From Brevundimonas sp. (GTDB taxonomy: Bacteria > Pseudomonadota > Alphaproteobacteria > Caulobacterales > Caulobacteraceae), in assembly GCF_030682035.1 (NCBI RefSeq), contig NZ_JAUXQZ010000014.1, positions 124,001 to 188,000 of the forward strand: a DNA stretch of 64,000 nt, read 5' to 3'. Below, piece by piece: positions 38,233-46,836 of this stretch. The translations under genes were made by a program, and so were the position numbers. The first letter of the stretch is position 1; each line of letters starts with the position of its first letter. The notes under the pieces are model-generated. The model made no database searches. It was not told the DNA's origin and saw only the letters and a list, made by a program, of their open reading frames with translations.

Positions 38233-39116
38233 CACTTTTCCTTGCCGAACAGGCCGGCCGGCCGCAGCACCAGCACGATGGCCATGATGACGAAGACCAC
38301 GATGTTCGATGCCTCGGGGTAGAAGACCTTGGTCAGGCCTTCGACCAGGCCCAGCACCAGCCCGGTGAGGATGGAGCCCATGATGGAACCCATGCCGCCA
38401 ATGACGACCACGGCGAAGACCACGATGATGAGGTTGCTTCCCATCAACGGGGTGATCTGGATGATGGGCGCGGCCAGCACCCCGGCAATGGCCGCCAGCC
38501 CCGCGCCGGCGGCATAGGTCAGCATCACCATCATCGGCACGTTGATGCCGAAGGCCTGCACCAGCGCCGGGTTCTCGGTGCCCGCCCGCAGGTACGAGCC
38601 CAGCCGCGTGCGCTCGATGACGAACCAGGTGCCGAAGCACACCACGAGCGAGGCCAGGACGACGAAGGCGCGGTAGTTCGGCAGCACCATGAAGCCCAGG
38701 TTGGTGGCCCCTTGCAGGGACTCGGGCACCGGGTACTGCTGGCCCGAGACGCCGAACTGGTCACGGAACAGGCCCTCGGCGATGAGCGCCAGGCCGAAGG
38801 TCAGCAGCAGGCCGTAGATGGGGTCGATCTTGTACAGCCGCTTGAGCAGCGTGCGCTCGATGAGCATGCCCAGCACGCCCACCACGAGCGGCGCCAGCGC
38901 CAGCGCGGCCCAGTAGTTGAGCCCGAAATACTCGAGGCTGCCCCAGGCCACGTAGGCGCCGATCATGTACAGCGCGCCGTGCGCGAAATTGACGATCCCC
39001 AGCAACCCGAAAATCACCGCCAGGCCCAGGCTGAGCATGGCGTAGAACGAGCCGTTCACCAGGCCCAGCGTGAGCTGGCCCAGGAAGGCCTGCAACGGGA
39101 TGCCGAAGATGTCCAT
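38232..39116 (-). CDS. livH: Branched-chain amino acid ABC transporter permease LivH
   Basis: A 294-residue permease with about eight hydrophobic segments. It begins with the conserved GQLTLGLVNGSFYAMLSLGL and VIFGLLGIVNFAHGALYMIG. RTRLGSYLRAGTENPALVQA is the loop that contacts the ATPases, and MMVMLTYAAGAGLAAIAGVL with IVVFAVVVIGGMGSIMGSIL complete the C-terminal half. It pairs with LivM to carry substrate delivered by the binding protein. It begins 24 bp after the binding-protein gene stop and overlaps livM. Confidence 0.95.
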   Translation of the reverse strand: MDIFGIPLQAFLGQLTLGLVNGSFYAMLSLGLAVIFGLLGIVNFAHGALYMIGAYVAWGSLEYFGLNYWAALALAPLVVGVLGMLIERTLLKRLYKIDPIYGLLLTFGLALIAEGLFRDQFGVSGQQYPVPESLQGATNLGFMVLPNYRAFVVLASLVVCFGTWFVIERTRLGSYLRAGTENPALVQAFGINVPMMVMLTYAAGAGLAAIAGVLAAPIIQITPLMGSNLIIVVFAVVVIGGMGSIMGSILTGLVLGLVEGLTKVFYPEASNIVVFVIMAIVLVLRPAGLFGKEK

Positions 39117-39140
39117 CGCGCGGCGCGCTGCCTCAGGCCA

Positions 39141-40355
39141 CTACTTCCACAGTGCGCACTTGGTGTCGGCCTTGGTCGTCCAGGCGGCTTCGCCCTTGAT
39201 CGTCTCGACCACGTTGTAGTAGTCCCAGGGCTCGGTGCTCTTGTCCGGGCTCTTCACCTGCATCAGGTACATGTCGTGCACCATGCGGCCGTCGGCGCGG
39301 ATGAAGCCGCCCTTGGCGAAGACGTCGTTGATCGGCGTCTTGCGCATCTGCGCCAACACCTTGTCGGCGTCGTCGCTGCCGATGGCCTTGACCGCCTTGA
39401 GGAATTGGGTGGCCGCCGAATAGTCGCCGGCCTGCACCGACGAGGGCATGCGCTTCATCGTCTCGAAGAAGCGGCGCGCCCAGGCGCGCGTCTCGGCGTT
39501 ATGGTTCCAGTACCAGCTGTCGGTGAGGTACATGCCTTGGGTGGTCTTCAGCCCGAGCGAGTGGATGTCGTTGATGAAGACCAGCAGGCCGGCCAGCTTC
39601 ATGGTCTTGGTGACGCCGAATTCGTTGGCGGCCTTGATGGTGTTGATGGTGTCGCCGCCGGCATTCGCCATGCCCAGGATCTGCGCCTTGCTGGCCTGTG
39701 CCTGCAGCACGAAGGACGAGAAGTCGCTCGCCGCCAGCGGGTGCTTGACGGTGCCCACGATGGTGCCGCCAGCGGCCTTGACGACGGTGGAGGTGTCGGC
39801 CTGCAGCGCCGCACCGAAGGCATAGTCGGCCTGCAGGAAGTACCAGGTCTTGCCGCCGGACTTGACCACCGCGCCGCCCGTGCCCTTGGCCAGCGCCACC
39901 GTGTCGTAGGCCCAGTGGATGGTGTACGGCGTGCATTGGTCGTTGGTGAGCGCCGAGCTGGCCGCGCCCACCACCAGGAAGGGCTTCTTCTTCTCGGACG
40001 CCACCTTGGACATGGCCAGGGCCACGCTCGAGTTGGTGCCGCCGATGAGCATGTCCAGGCCCTGGGTGTCGAACCACTCGCGGGCCTTGGCCGCGGCCAC
40101 GTCGGCCTTGTTCTGGTGCTCGGCGTAGAGGACCTCGATCTTCTTGCCGTTGATCGCGCCGCCCATGTCGGCAACCGCCATGCGGACGGCCTCGACGCCA
40201 CCCATGCCGTCGATGTCGCCATACACGCCGGCCATGTCGGTGATGATGCCGATCTTGATCACGTCGCCCGAGATCTGGGCCTGGGCCGGGGCCACGGCGG
40301 CGGTCATGGCGGCCAGGGCCAGCGTGCAAGCGGCGGAGAGTTTCTTCAGTTTCAT
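39141..40355 (-). CDS. LivK/HAAT-type substrate-binding protein
   Basis: A 404-residue periplasmic binding protein of type I fold (Peripla_BP_6). The signal peptide ends at about residue 26 (VAPAQAQ). The mature start ISGDVIKIGIITDMAGVYGD and GGTNSSVALAMSKVASEKKK, ALTNDQCTPYTIHWAYDTVA and AGDYSAATQFLKAVKAIGSD are typical of the subgroup that binds aromatic acids, amides or other non-leucine ligands in Burkholderiales. Real ligand unknown. AGGAG lies before the ATG. An 11-G homopolymer (40398-40408) is in the leader between livF and this gene. Confidence 0.92.
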   Translation of the reverse strand: MKLKKLSAACTLALAAMTAAVAPAQAQISGDVIKIGIITDMAGVYGDIDGMGGVEAVRMAVADMGGAINGKKIEVLYAEHQNKADVAAAKAREWFDTQGLDMLIGGTNSSVALAMSKVASEKKKPFLVVGAASSALTNDQCTPYTIHWAYDTVALAKGTGGAVVKSGGKTWYFLQADYAFGAALQADTSTVVKAAGGTIVGTVKHPLAASDFSSFVLQAQASKAQILGMANAGGDTINTIKAANEFGVTKTMKLAGLLVFINDIHSLGLKTTQGMYLTDSWYWNHNAETRAWARRFFETMKRMPSSVQAGDYSAATQFLKAVKAIGSDDADKVLAQMRKTPINDVFAKGGFIRADGRMVHDMYLMQVKSPDKSTEPWDYYNVVETIKGEAAWTTKADTKCALWK

Positions 40356-40397
40356 GCGGTGCTCCTGAACAGGGAGATGAGGGGGTCGGACTTCAGC

Positions 40398-40408
40398 GGG
40401 GGGGGGGG
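40398..40408. repeat. Poly-G/C tract of 11 bases
   Basis: Eleven consecutive G residues on the plus strand lie between the livF stop and the binding-protein start, 43-53 bp before that start codon. Tracts of this length are prone to slipped-strand change and may influence message structure. Confidence 0.8.
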
Positions 40409-40432
40409 TGAACGGGCGGGCGTGCGCTGCGC

Positions 40433-41137
40433 TCAGACGCCCAGGTACTCATGCAGGCGGTCCATGCGCGAGGGCAGCTCGGCCTGGTTGAATTCCTGGA
40501 TCACCTGGCCGTGCTCGACGACCAGGAAGCGGTCGGCCAGCTTTGCTGCAAAGCGAAAGTTCTGCTCCACCATGACGATGGTGTAGCCCTGCTGGCGCAG
40601 CATGCCCACCATCTCGGCGAGTTTTTGCACGATGACGGGCGCCAGGCCTTCGGACATCTCGTCCAGCAGCAGCAGCCTGGCGCCGGTGCGCAGGATGCGC
40701 GCCACGGCCAGCATCTGCTGTTCGCCGCCCGACAGGCGCGAGCCCTGGCTGCCGGCGCGCTCCTGGAGGTTCGGAAACATCGTGTAGATCGCTTCCACGC
40801 TCATGCCGCCGGCGGCCATCTGCGGCGGCAGCAGCAGGTTTTCCTCGGCCGACAGGCTGGAGAAGATGCCGCGTTCTTCAGGGCAATAACCGATGCCCAG
40901 CCGCGCGATGCGGTGCGTGGCCATGGCGATGGTCTGCACGCCGCGCACCTTGACGCTGCCCTTGCGGCTGCCGATGAGGCCCAGGATGGCGCGCAGCGTG
41001 CTCGTGCGGCCGGCGCCGTTGCGGCCCAGCAGCGTCACCACCTCGCCTTCGTCGACGTGGAAATTCATGCCGTGCAGCACGTGCGATTCGCCGTACCAGC
41101 CGTGCAGGTCGGTGACTTCGAGGAAGGGGGTGGCCAT
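40433..41137 (-). CDS. livF: Branched-chain amino acid ABC transporter ATPase LivF, arginine in Walker A
   Basis: A 234-residue ATPase. Signature RLSGGEQQMLAVARILR, Walker B LLLLDEMSEGLAP and H-loop VEQNFRFA are intact. The Walker A motif reads GRNGAGRTST, with arginine 44 in place of the lysine that contacts ATP phosphates. The rest is a normal LivF. LivG next door has a normal GPNGAGKTT, so one lysine-bearing site remains in the heterodimer. The ATG at 41137 starts the usual MATPFLEVTDL; earlier in-frame codons fall in a GC-rich repeat. It lies 82 bp after livG. Confidence 0.94.
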   Translation of the reverse strand: MATPFLEVTDLHGWYGESHVLHGMNFHVDEGEVVTLLGRNGAGRTSTLRAILGLIGSRKGSVKVRGVQTIAMATHRIARLGIGYCPEERGIFSSLSAEENLLLPPQMAAGGMSVEAIYTMFPNLQERAGSQGSRLSGGEQQMLAVARILRTGARLLLLDEMSEGLAPVIVQKLAEMVGMLRQQGYTIVMVEQNFRFAAKLADRFLVVEHGQVIQEFNQAELPSRMDRLHEYLGV

Positions 41138-41149
41138 CACCGGTCTCCC

Positions 41150-41215
41150 GCCGGGCCGCCCCAAGGGAGGCCGGCTCCCCCTTGGGGGGGCGCGAACGCA
41201 GTGAGCTTGGGGGCC
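41150..41215 (+). repeat. GC-rich palindromic repeat between livG and livF
   Basis: GCCGGGCCGCCCCAAGGGAG is followed by GCCGGCTCCCCCTTGGGGGG and CGCGAACGCAGTGAGCTTGG. This is the same series as the elements inside recQ and mnmA. Here it occupies the only gap in the liv operon large enough to hold one, where it could act as an intercistronic hairpin. Confidence 0.7.
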
Positions 41216-41219
41216 GACA

Positions 41220-41993
41220 TCAATGCGCGCCTTGCAGCTCTGTCTGCGCGCTGCCCATGTAGGCCTCGATCACGGCTGGGTTCTTGCTGACCTGTTCGTA
41301 GGGCCCTTCGGCCAGCGTGGCGCCGCGCTGCAGCACGGTGATGGTGTCGGCAATGCTGGCCACCACGCTCATGTTGTGCTCGACCATCAGCACGGTGCGG
41401 CTGGCGGCCACCTTCTTGATGAGCTGGCGGATGCGGTCCACGTCTTCCAGGCCCATGCCCTGCGTGGGTTCGTCCAGCAGCATCAGCTTGGGCGCCATGG
41501 CCAGCGTGGTGGCGATCTCCAGCGCGCGCTTGCGCCCGTAGCTCAGCTCCACCGCGGTCAGGCCGGCGTATTTCTCCAGGTCGACCTCGTGCAGCAGCTC
41601 CATCGCCAGCGGGTTGAGCCGCTCCAGCGTGCGTTCGGAGCGCCAGAATTTGAACGACGAGTCGAGCTGGCGCTGCAGCGCCACGCGCACGTTTTCCAGC
41701 ACCGTGAGGTGGGGGAATACCGACGAGATCTGGAACGAGCGGATCACGCCGCGGCGCGCAATGTGCACCGGGGTCTCGGCGGTGATGTCGTGGCCGTCGA
41801 AGAGGATCTGGCCCGAGGTGGGCGTGAGGAATTTCGTCAGCAGGTTGAAGCAGGTCGTCTTGCCTGCGCCGTTCGGGCCGATCAGCGCGTGGATGCTGCC
41901 GCGCCGCACCTTGAGGTCGACCTGACTCACTGCGACGAAGCCCTTGAATTCCTTCGTCAAGGCGCGGGTTTCGAGGATGATGTCTGGGCTCAT
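41220..41993 (-). CDS. livG: Branched-chain amino acid ABC transporter ATPase LivG
   Basis: A 257-residue ATPase. ALIGPNGAGKTTCFNLLTKF is a normal Walker A. GVIRSFQISSVFPHLTVLEN carries the Q-loop. The signature ELSYGRKRALEIATTLAMAP, Walker B LMLLDEPTQGMGLED and H-loop VEHNMSVVASIAD follow. The YGRKR form of the signature is usual in LivG. It is the first gene of the minus-strand operon livG-livF-binding protein-livH-livM. The promoter should lie in the 105 bp between it and mnmA. Confidence 0.95.
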   Translation of the reverse strand: MSPDIILETRALTKEFKGFVAVSQVDLKVRRGSIHALIGPNGAGKTTCFNLLTKFLTPTSGQILFDGHDITAETPVHIARRGVIRSFQISSVFPHLTVLENVRVALQRQLDSSFKFWRSERTLERLNPLAMELLHEVDLEKYAGLTAVELSYGRKRALEIATTLAMAPKLMLLDEPTQGMGLEDVDRIRQLIKKVAASRTVLMVEHNMSVVASIADTITVLQRGATLAEGPYEQVSKNPAVIEAYMGSAQTELQGAH

Positions 41994-42098
41994 GCGGGGC
42001 CGGGGCTGCGGAGGGGAAGTTTAGGGCGCCCCGTGACGCAAGCGATGCGTGGAAACCGCAGCGACGCTAGGACAAACCCGTGGGGCCTTTGAGATGGG

Positions 42099-43376
42099 TC
42101 AAGCGCCGGTCAACGCCTGCGCCGCAGGCCCGGCGCGGCGCGCGATGACTCCGCCGCCCAGGCACACCGGGCCGTCGTAGAGCACGGCACTCTGGCCCGG
42201 CGTCACAGCCCATTGCGGCGTGGCGAACTCCAACCGCGCCACGCCGCCGCTGACCGACAGCATGCAAGGCGCATCGGCCTGGCGGTAGCGCGTCTTGGCG
42301 GCCAGCGCGCCCGGCGCCGGGGGCTCGCCGGAGACCCAGCTCAGGTCTTCGGCTTCGAGCCAGCCCGACTGCAGCCAGGGGTGGCCATGCCCCTGCACCA
42401 CGTGCAGGGTGTTGCGCGCCATGTCCTTGTGTGCCACGTACCAGGGCGCATGAATGCCGCCCGCGCCGCCGCCTTCGCGCACGCCGCCGGGCCGCCCCAA
42501 GGGGGGCGGCTCCCCTCGGGGAACGGGCCGCGCGTGCGTGGCCCTGGGGGTCCAGTTCACGCCGCCGATGCCCAGGCCCTGGCGCTGGCCCAGCGTGTAG
42601 AAGCTCAGGCCGATGTGGCGGCCGAGTTCGCGCCCGCGCTCGTCGAGCATGGGGCCGCTCTCGTGGCTGAGGTAGCGGTTGAGGAACTCGCGGAACGGCC
42701 GCTCGCCGATGAAGCAGATGCCGGTGGAGTCTTTCTTTGCAGCCACCGGCAGGCCGATCTCGGCGGCGATGCGGCGCACCTCGGTCTTCTCCAGTTCGCC
42801 CACCGGGAACAGCGTGCGCGAGAGCTGCGCCTGGTTCAGGCGGTGCAGGAAGTAGCTTTGGTCCTTGGCCGGGTCCAGGCCCTTGAGCAGCTCGTACCTG
42901 ACAGCCCCTACGTCGCTGCGCTCCTGCCCCCCGGGGGGGCTCCGGCCGCCTTGGGGCGGCCCGGCGGCGGCCGGGGCCGCGACCTCACGCACGCGTGCGT
43001 AGTGACCCGTGGCGATTTTCTCGGCGCCCCGCCGCAGCGCATGTTCCAGGAAGGCCTTGAACTTGATCTCGGCGTTGCACAGCACGTCGGGGTTGGGCGT
43101 GCGGCCGGCGCGGTATTCGCTCAGGAATTCGGCGAAGACGCGGTCCTTGTACTCGGCAGCGAAGTTGACATGCTCGATCTCGATGCCGATGACATCGGCC
43201 ACCGCCGCGGCGTCGACGAAATCGGCGTTGCTCGAACAGTATTCACCGTCGTCGTCGTCCTCCCAGTTTTTCATGAAGAGGCCGACGACCTCGTGCCCCT
43301 GCTGCTTGAGCAGCCAGGCACTGACCGCGGAATCCACGCCGCCGCTCAGGCCCACCACCACGCGCATCTTTCGCAT
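42099..43376 (-). CDS. mnmA: tRNA-specific 2-thiouridylase MnmA with two in-frame repeat insertions
   Basis: A 425-residue enzyme that thiolates U34 of tRNA Lys, Glu and Gln; the usual length is about 365. The PP-loop [12 protein letters not shown] (9-20), the catalytic cysteines in [12 protein letters not shown] (C100) and STGICFIGE (C221), [14 protein letters not shown] and the C-terminal barrel are intact. Two stretches are extra: about residues 132-159 between GHYARVREV and RYELLKG, and about 275-306 between GIGGVN and [10 protein letters not shown]. Both are G/P/R-rich and encoded by GC-rich palindromic repeats. They fall in surface-loop positions, so activity is probably kept. Confidence 0.94.
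   Translation of the reverse strand: MRKMRVVVGLSGGVDSAVSAWLLKQQGHEVVGLFMKNWEDDDDGEYCSSNADFVDAAAVADVIGIEIEHVNFAAEYKDRVFAEFLSEYRAGRTPNPDVLCNAEIKFKAFLEHALRRGAEKIATGHYARVREVAAPAAAGPPQGGRSPPGGQERSDVGAVRYELLKGLDPAKDQSYFLHRLNQAQLSRTLFPVGELEKTEVRRIAAEIGLPVAAKKDSTGICFIGERPFREFLNRYLSHESGPMLDERGRELGRHIGLSFYTLGQRQGLGIGGVNWTPRATHARPVPRGEPPPLGRPGGVREGGGAGGIHAPWYVAHKDMARNTLHVVQGHGHPWLQSGWLEAEDLSWVSGEPPAPGALAAKTRYRQADAPCMLSVSGGVARLEFATPQWAVTPGQSAVLYDGPVCLGGGVIARRAGPAAQALTGA
42470..42545 (+). repeat. GC-rich palindromic repeat, second insertion in mnmA
   Basis: GCCGGGCCGCCCCAAGGGGG followed by GCGGCTCCCCTCGGGGA and CGGGCCGCGCGTGCGTG lies within the mnmA frame. It encodes about 30 residues around [18 protein letters not shown] absent from ordinary MnmA. 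Its core runs opposite in orientation to the other mnmA copy. Confidence 0.7.
42899..42985 (-). repeat. GC-rich palindromic repeat, first insertion in mnmA
   Basis: On the minus strand: GGGCCGCCCCAAGGCGGCCG, GAGCCCCCCCGGGGGGCAGG and AGCGCAGCGACGTAGGGG. It is nearly identical in order to the recQ element and encodes [20 protein letters not shown] in the same reading phase as in recQ (PPQGGRSP). Confidence 0.75.
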
Positions 43377-43435
43377 GCGCGGAATTATCCGCGCCGCGCC
43401 GGCATCGGGCCGGCGGCTAGCCAGATACGGCGCGA

Positions 43436-43690
43436 TCAGCAGGCCAGCATGTCCGAGCCGCTGCGCACCAGCTCGCGGCCGCGGTTCAGCGCGTAGTGCA
43501 TGGCTTCTTCGGGCGAGGGCCAGCGGTAGCCGCAGGCCAGGCTGTCGTCGCGAAAGGCCTCGCGCAGATGGCCCGGCGCCACGTTCATGCGCTTGACCAC
43601 CAGCGCGGCGGTATAGCCCTCGCCCCGCCGCGACTCGACGGCGCCGACGAAGATGCGGTACTCGCCTTCATGGGCTTCTTCGAACTGCAT
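43436..43690 (-). CDS. Small conserved-looking hypothetical protein
   Basis: An 84-residue soluble protein not assigned to a named family. It begins [20 protein letters not shown] and contains [35 protein letters not shown] and [17 protein letters not shown]. These look like a small alpha/beta domain with a C-terminal helix. The ATG at 43690 is preferred because earlier codons are arginine-rich and unlike coding sequence. It lies 60 bp upstream of mnmA on the same strand and may share its transcript. Function unknown. Confidence 0.65.
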   Translation of the reverse strand: MQFEEAHEGEYRIFVGAVESRRGEGYTAALVVKRMNVAPGHLREAFRDDSLACGYRWPSPEEAMHYALNRGRELVRSGSDMLAC

Positions 43691-43844
43691 GGGGGGCCTC
43701 GCGCGGAGCTGACGACGGGCGCGATGATCGGCTCGACTTTGGGGGGTGCGCATCCCTCGGCGGGGGGAGATCCTTCTTCAGGGGGTGTCTCGGCCCCCCC
43801 CGCCGGGGGAACGTTCATCACCCGGCGCGTGCGCCGGGCGGGGG

Positions 43845-44819
43845 CTACAGCGGCCGCGAACTGGCCTGCGCCAGGTAGAACCACTCGTGCCCGGGCAGCG
43901 CCGAGACATCGGGGAAGACGACGTAGCCGGCCTCGCTCGCGCGCACTTCGGCGCCGTCGGCGCGCACGGCGATGAGCTCGCCCGCGGCCAGCGGGTCGAA
44001 GCTCGTCCAGGCCTTGACGAAGCGGTCGCCTTCGGCATGGCGGTCGACGACTTCGGTCAGCGCCAGGCATTCGTTGGGCGCGGCCGGCGGCGCCAGCGGC
44101 AGCTCGGCCAGGCCGAGCAGCGCCAGGGTCTGGCGGATGGCGGTATAGGCCACCTCGGGCGCGGCGGGGTCGTCGTGCGGGCCGCATTCCAGCGTGATGC
44201 CGTATCCCCCTTGCCCATTCGCGCCCTGGCTGCGCATGTACTCGGTGGTGCCCACGCCGTAGCTCGGGTCCTCGTGCACCGCGCCGGGGGTCAGCGCGAG
44301 CTTGCGCCGGCGCGCCACGCCGGCGGCGTAGGCCTCCATCCAGCCTTCGACGATGCGACTCGGGCCCACATGCGCGGCCAGCCGCGCCTCGGCGGCCTCA
44401 TGGGCGAAGGGCTCCAGCGCGCCGCGGTTGTCGGCCGGGCCGCGCATCACGAAGGGCCGGCCGGGGCTGCGGAAACTGTGCAGGTCGAGCAGCACCTGGT
44501 GCTCGGCGAGCAGCGGGCACAGCGCATTCGCGATGCGGTCCTCGAAGTCTTGCGGCGTGGCCGTGGGTTGCAGTCGCCGGTTGAGGTTGCGCTCGCCCAT
44601 GCGCCGCATGTGGTTGTAGGCCAGCGGGTTGCACACCGGCACGAAGGTGACGCTGCCGCGCACGATCTCGATCTCGCCGCCGTCGATCTCGGCCAGCACG
44701 CGGCGGATGCCCTGGGTGCCGGCGGTTTCGTTGCCGTGCACGGCGCCGGTGACGATGAGCCGCGGGCCCGGCGCCAGGCCGGTGATGCGGTGGCTGCGCA
44801 GGTTGGCGTTGCTGATCAC
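43845..44819 (-). CDS. Aspartoacylase/succinylglutamate desuccinylase-like metallopeptidase (M14 family)
   Basis: A 324-residue zinc hydrolase of the AstE/AspA group. Metal ligands are in [12 protein letters not shown] (H and E) and [11 protein letters not shown] (H). RNLNRRLQP is the substrate-carboxylate arginine region, and the catalytic glutamate lies in [15 protein letters not shown]-terminal beta domain ([20 protein letters not shown]) matches desuccinylase-like deacylases. The GTG at 44819 overlaps the purC TGA (CGTGATC), implying coupled translation. No ast operon is nearby, so the substrate is probably another N-acylated amino acid. Confidence 0.85.
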   Translation of the reverse strand: MISNANLRSHRITGLAPGPRLIVTGAVHGNETAGTQGIRRVLAEIDGGEIEIVRGSVTFVPVCNPLAYNHMRRMGERNLNRRLQPTATPQDFEDRIANALCPLLAEHQVLLDLHSFRSPGRPFVMRGPADNRGALEPFAHEAAEARLAAHVGPSRIVEGWMEAYAAGVARRRKLALTPGAVHEDPSYGVGTTEYMRSQGANGQGGYGITLECGPHDDPAAPEVAYTAIRQTLALLGLAELPLAPPAAPNECLALTEVVDRHAEGDRFVKAWTSFDPLAAGELIAVRADGAEVRASEAGYVVFPDVSALPGHEWFYLAQASSRPL

Positions 44820-45751
44820 GCCCGAACTCCAGACGCATCCCCGCACAGCATGGCGCAGGCGCGCGCATAGCGTTCGTGCACGCCCAGGATCACGGCCTCG
44901 GGCAGGTCCAGCGCCGCCTGCTCAGGCCCGCCGGTGATGCCGGTGGAGGAGAGCCAGTCGCGCAGCGGCTGCTTGTCCAGCGCGTGGATGCGCCCGGCGG
45001 CCAGCTCGTCGGCGAGCCAGAAGCGCGACGAATCGGGGGTCAGCACCTCGTCCATCAGCGTCAGCGTGCCGTGCTCGTCGAGGCCGAACTCGAACTTGGT
45101 GTCGGCGATGACGATGCCGCGGGTCAGTGCATATCGGGCGGCAGCCTCGTAGAGGCGGATCGAGGTGTCGCGCACTTCGGCCGCGCGCGCGGCGCCGAGC
45201 AGGCCTTCGAGCTGCGCGAAGCTGATGTTCTCGTCGTGGTCGCCTGCGGCGGCCTTGCGGGCCGGCGTGAAGATCGGCTCGGCCAGCGGCTGCGTCGTCG
45301 TCAGGCCCGGCGGCAACGCGATGCCGCACACCGTGCCGCTTTGGGCATATTCCTTCCAGCCCGAGCCTGCCACGTAGCCGCGCACCACGGCTTCGCAGGG
45401 CAGCGGCGCCAGCCGCTTGACGAGCATCGCGCGGCCGGCCACCTGGGCCACTTCGTCGGGCGCGACCACGCTCTCGGGGGCCTCGCCGGTCAGGTGGTTG
45501 GGCACCACGTCGCGCAACAGGTCGAACCAGAACAGCGCCATCTGCGTCAGGAGGCGGCCCTTGCCGGGCACCGGTGCTTTCATCACCACGTCGAAGGCGC
45601 TGAGGCGGTCGCTCGCCACCATCAGCATGCGGGCTGTGCCCACGGCATACAGGTCACGCACCTTGCCGCGGGCCATGAGGGGCAGCGAGTGCAGGGCGGT
45701 CGTCTTGACGGCGGGGCCGAGGTCGGCCAGGGTGGGCTTGAGGGGGTTCAT
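44816..45751 (-). CDS. purC: Phosphoribosylaminoimidazole-succinocarboxamide synthase
   Basis: A 311-residue SAICAR synthetase of purine synthesis. Signatures: [50 protein letters not shown] then [26 protein letters not shown] and [12 protein letters not shown]. The length is that of the long yeast-like/proteobacterial form. It is preceded on the same strand by ldcA (25 bp) and its stop overlaps the start of the aspartoacylase-like gene. Confidence 0.97.
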   Translation of the reverse strand: MNPLKPTLADLGPAVKTTALHSLPLMARGKVRDLYAVGTARMLMVASDRLSAFDVVMKAPVPGKGRLLTQMALFWFDLLRDVVPNHLTGEAPESVVAPDEVAQVAGRAMLVKRLAPLPCEAVVRGYVAGSGWKEYAQSGTVCGIALPPGLTTTQPLAEPIFTPARKAAAGDHDENISFAQLEGLLGAARAAEVRDTSIRLYEAAARYALTRGIVIADTKFEFGLDEHGTLTLMDEVLTPDSSRFWLADELAAGRIHALDKQPLRDWLSSTGITGGPEQAALDLPEAVILGVHERYARACAMLCGDASGVRA

Positions 45752-45775
45752 GGCATGCGGCTCGCGGGGGAAGGG

Positions 45776-46753
45776 CTATTTTGCTTGCAGGAAGTCTTCG
45801 CGCAGCTGCAGCGTGCCGGCGTCGGCGTCCAGCGCCACGCGCACGCCCAGGGGCAGCGGCCGGTTCGGCGTGCCGTGGCCCGCGGGCCAGCCCGCCAGCA
45901 GCGGCTTGCCCAGCGTGCCCAGCATCTCGCGCAGCAGCGCCGCGGGCGAGGCTTCTTCGGTGAAGCTGCCCAGCACGAAGCCCGCGGCAGCTTCCAGCAC
46001 GCCGGCCAGGCGCAACTGGGTGAGCAGCCGGTCGACACGGTAAAGCTCTTCGCCCACGTCTTCGAGGAAGAGGATCGCGCCGGGTGCCGGCCAGGCCCAG
46101 GGCGTGCCCAGCAGCGCGGCCACCAGGCTCAGGTTGCCCCCGATGAGCCGGCCTTCGGCGCGGCCGGGGTGGTGCAGCCCAGCGGCCCGGGGTGCCGGGT
46201 CGAGTTCGGGGGCCAGCCGCTCGCCAGCGCGCAGGCCCTGGCGCAGCAGCGTGAAGAGCGCCTGCTCGTCGCCTTCGCGGCCGGGCAGCACGAGATCGGA
46301 GGCCGGCATGGGCGCGTGCAGGCTGGCCAGCCCCTCACGGCACCACAGCGCGTGCAGCGCGGTGATATCGCTGTAGCCGATGAGCAGCTTGCGCGAGCGG
46401 CGCACCAGCGCGGTGTCGATGCCGTCGAGCAGGCGCATGGCGCCGTAGCCGCCGCGCAGGCAGTGGAGGGCGGCCACCTCGTCGTCGGCCAGCGCGGCGT
46501 GGAGGTCGGCCAGGCGCAGCGCGTCGGGGCCGGCGAGATAGCCGCTGTCGGCGTGGCAGCTCGGATACAGCCGCACGCGCAAGCCGTGGCGCGCGTACAG
46601 CGGCGCCACTGCGGCCAGGGCCTCGGGCGCGGCCGGGCCGGCGGGCGCCAGCACGGCGACGCGGTCGCCCGGCTGCAGGGTGGAAAAACCCGTTCGAGCG
46701 AGCTCATCGGACGATGTGCCGCCCTGGGCGCCTTGGGCAAGTGGCGGGTTCAT
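45776..46753 (-). CDS. ldcA: LD-carboxypeptidase (S66), murein recycling
   Basis: A 325-residue serine peptidase that removes the terminal D-Ala from tetrapeptides during cytoplasmic muropeptide recycling. Seen: GDRVAVLAPAGPA, CLRGGYGAMRLLDGID, the nucleophile serine in IGYSDITALH, GRLIGGNLSLVAALLGTPW, the catalytic glutamate in LFLEDVGEELYRVDRLL and the histidine region near VLGSF. The ATG at 46753 starts after a low-quality stretch. No signal peptide, consistent with a cytoplasmic enzyme. An AmpG-like permease gene is 3 kb away beyond the TonB-dependent receptor. Confidence 0.93.
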   Translation of the reverse strand: MNPPLAQGAQGGTSSDELARTGFSTLQPGDRVAVLAPAGPAAPEALAAVAPLYARHGLRVRLYPSCHADSGYLAGPDALRLADLHAALADDEVAALHCLRGGYGAMRLLDGIDTALVRRSRKLLIGYSDITALHALWCREGLASLHAPMPASDLVLPGREGDEQALFTLLRQGLRAGERLAPELDPAPRAAGLHHPGRAEGRLIGGNLSLVAALLGTPWAWPAPGAILFLEDVGEELYRVDRLLTQLRLAGVLEAAAGFVLGSFTEEASPAALLREMLGTLGKPLLAGWPAGHGTPNRPLPLGVRVALDADAGTLQLREDFLQAK

Positions 46754-46800
46754 GCGCCCAAATTGTGGCAGGCCGACCCGTCGGCCCAGCGGCCGCCGCC

Positions 46801-46828
46801 AAGGAAAGGGGCCTCTTGCGAGGCCCCT
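46801..46828 (-). terminator. Intrinsic terminator of the TonB-dependent receptor gene
   Basis: AGGGGCCTC, loop of four, GAGGCCCCT (46807-46828). On the minus strand this is followed by TTCCTT. It lies 9 bp past the receptor stop codon. Confidence 0.75.
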
Positions 46829-46836
46829 AGGCGGCG

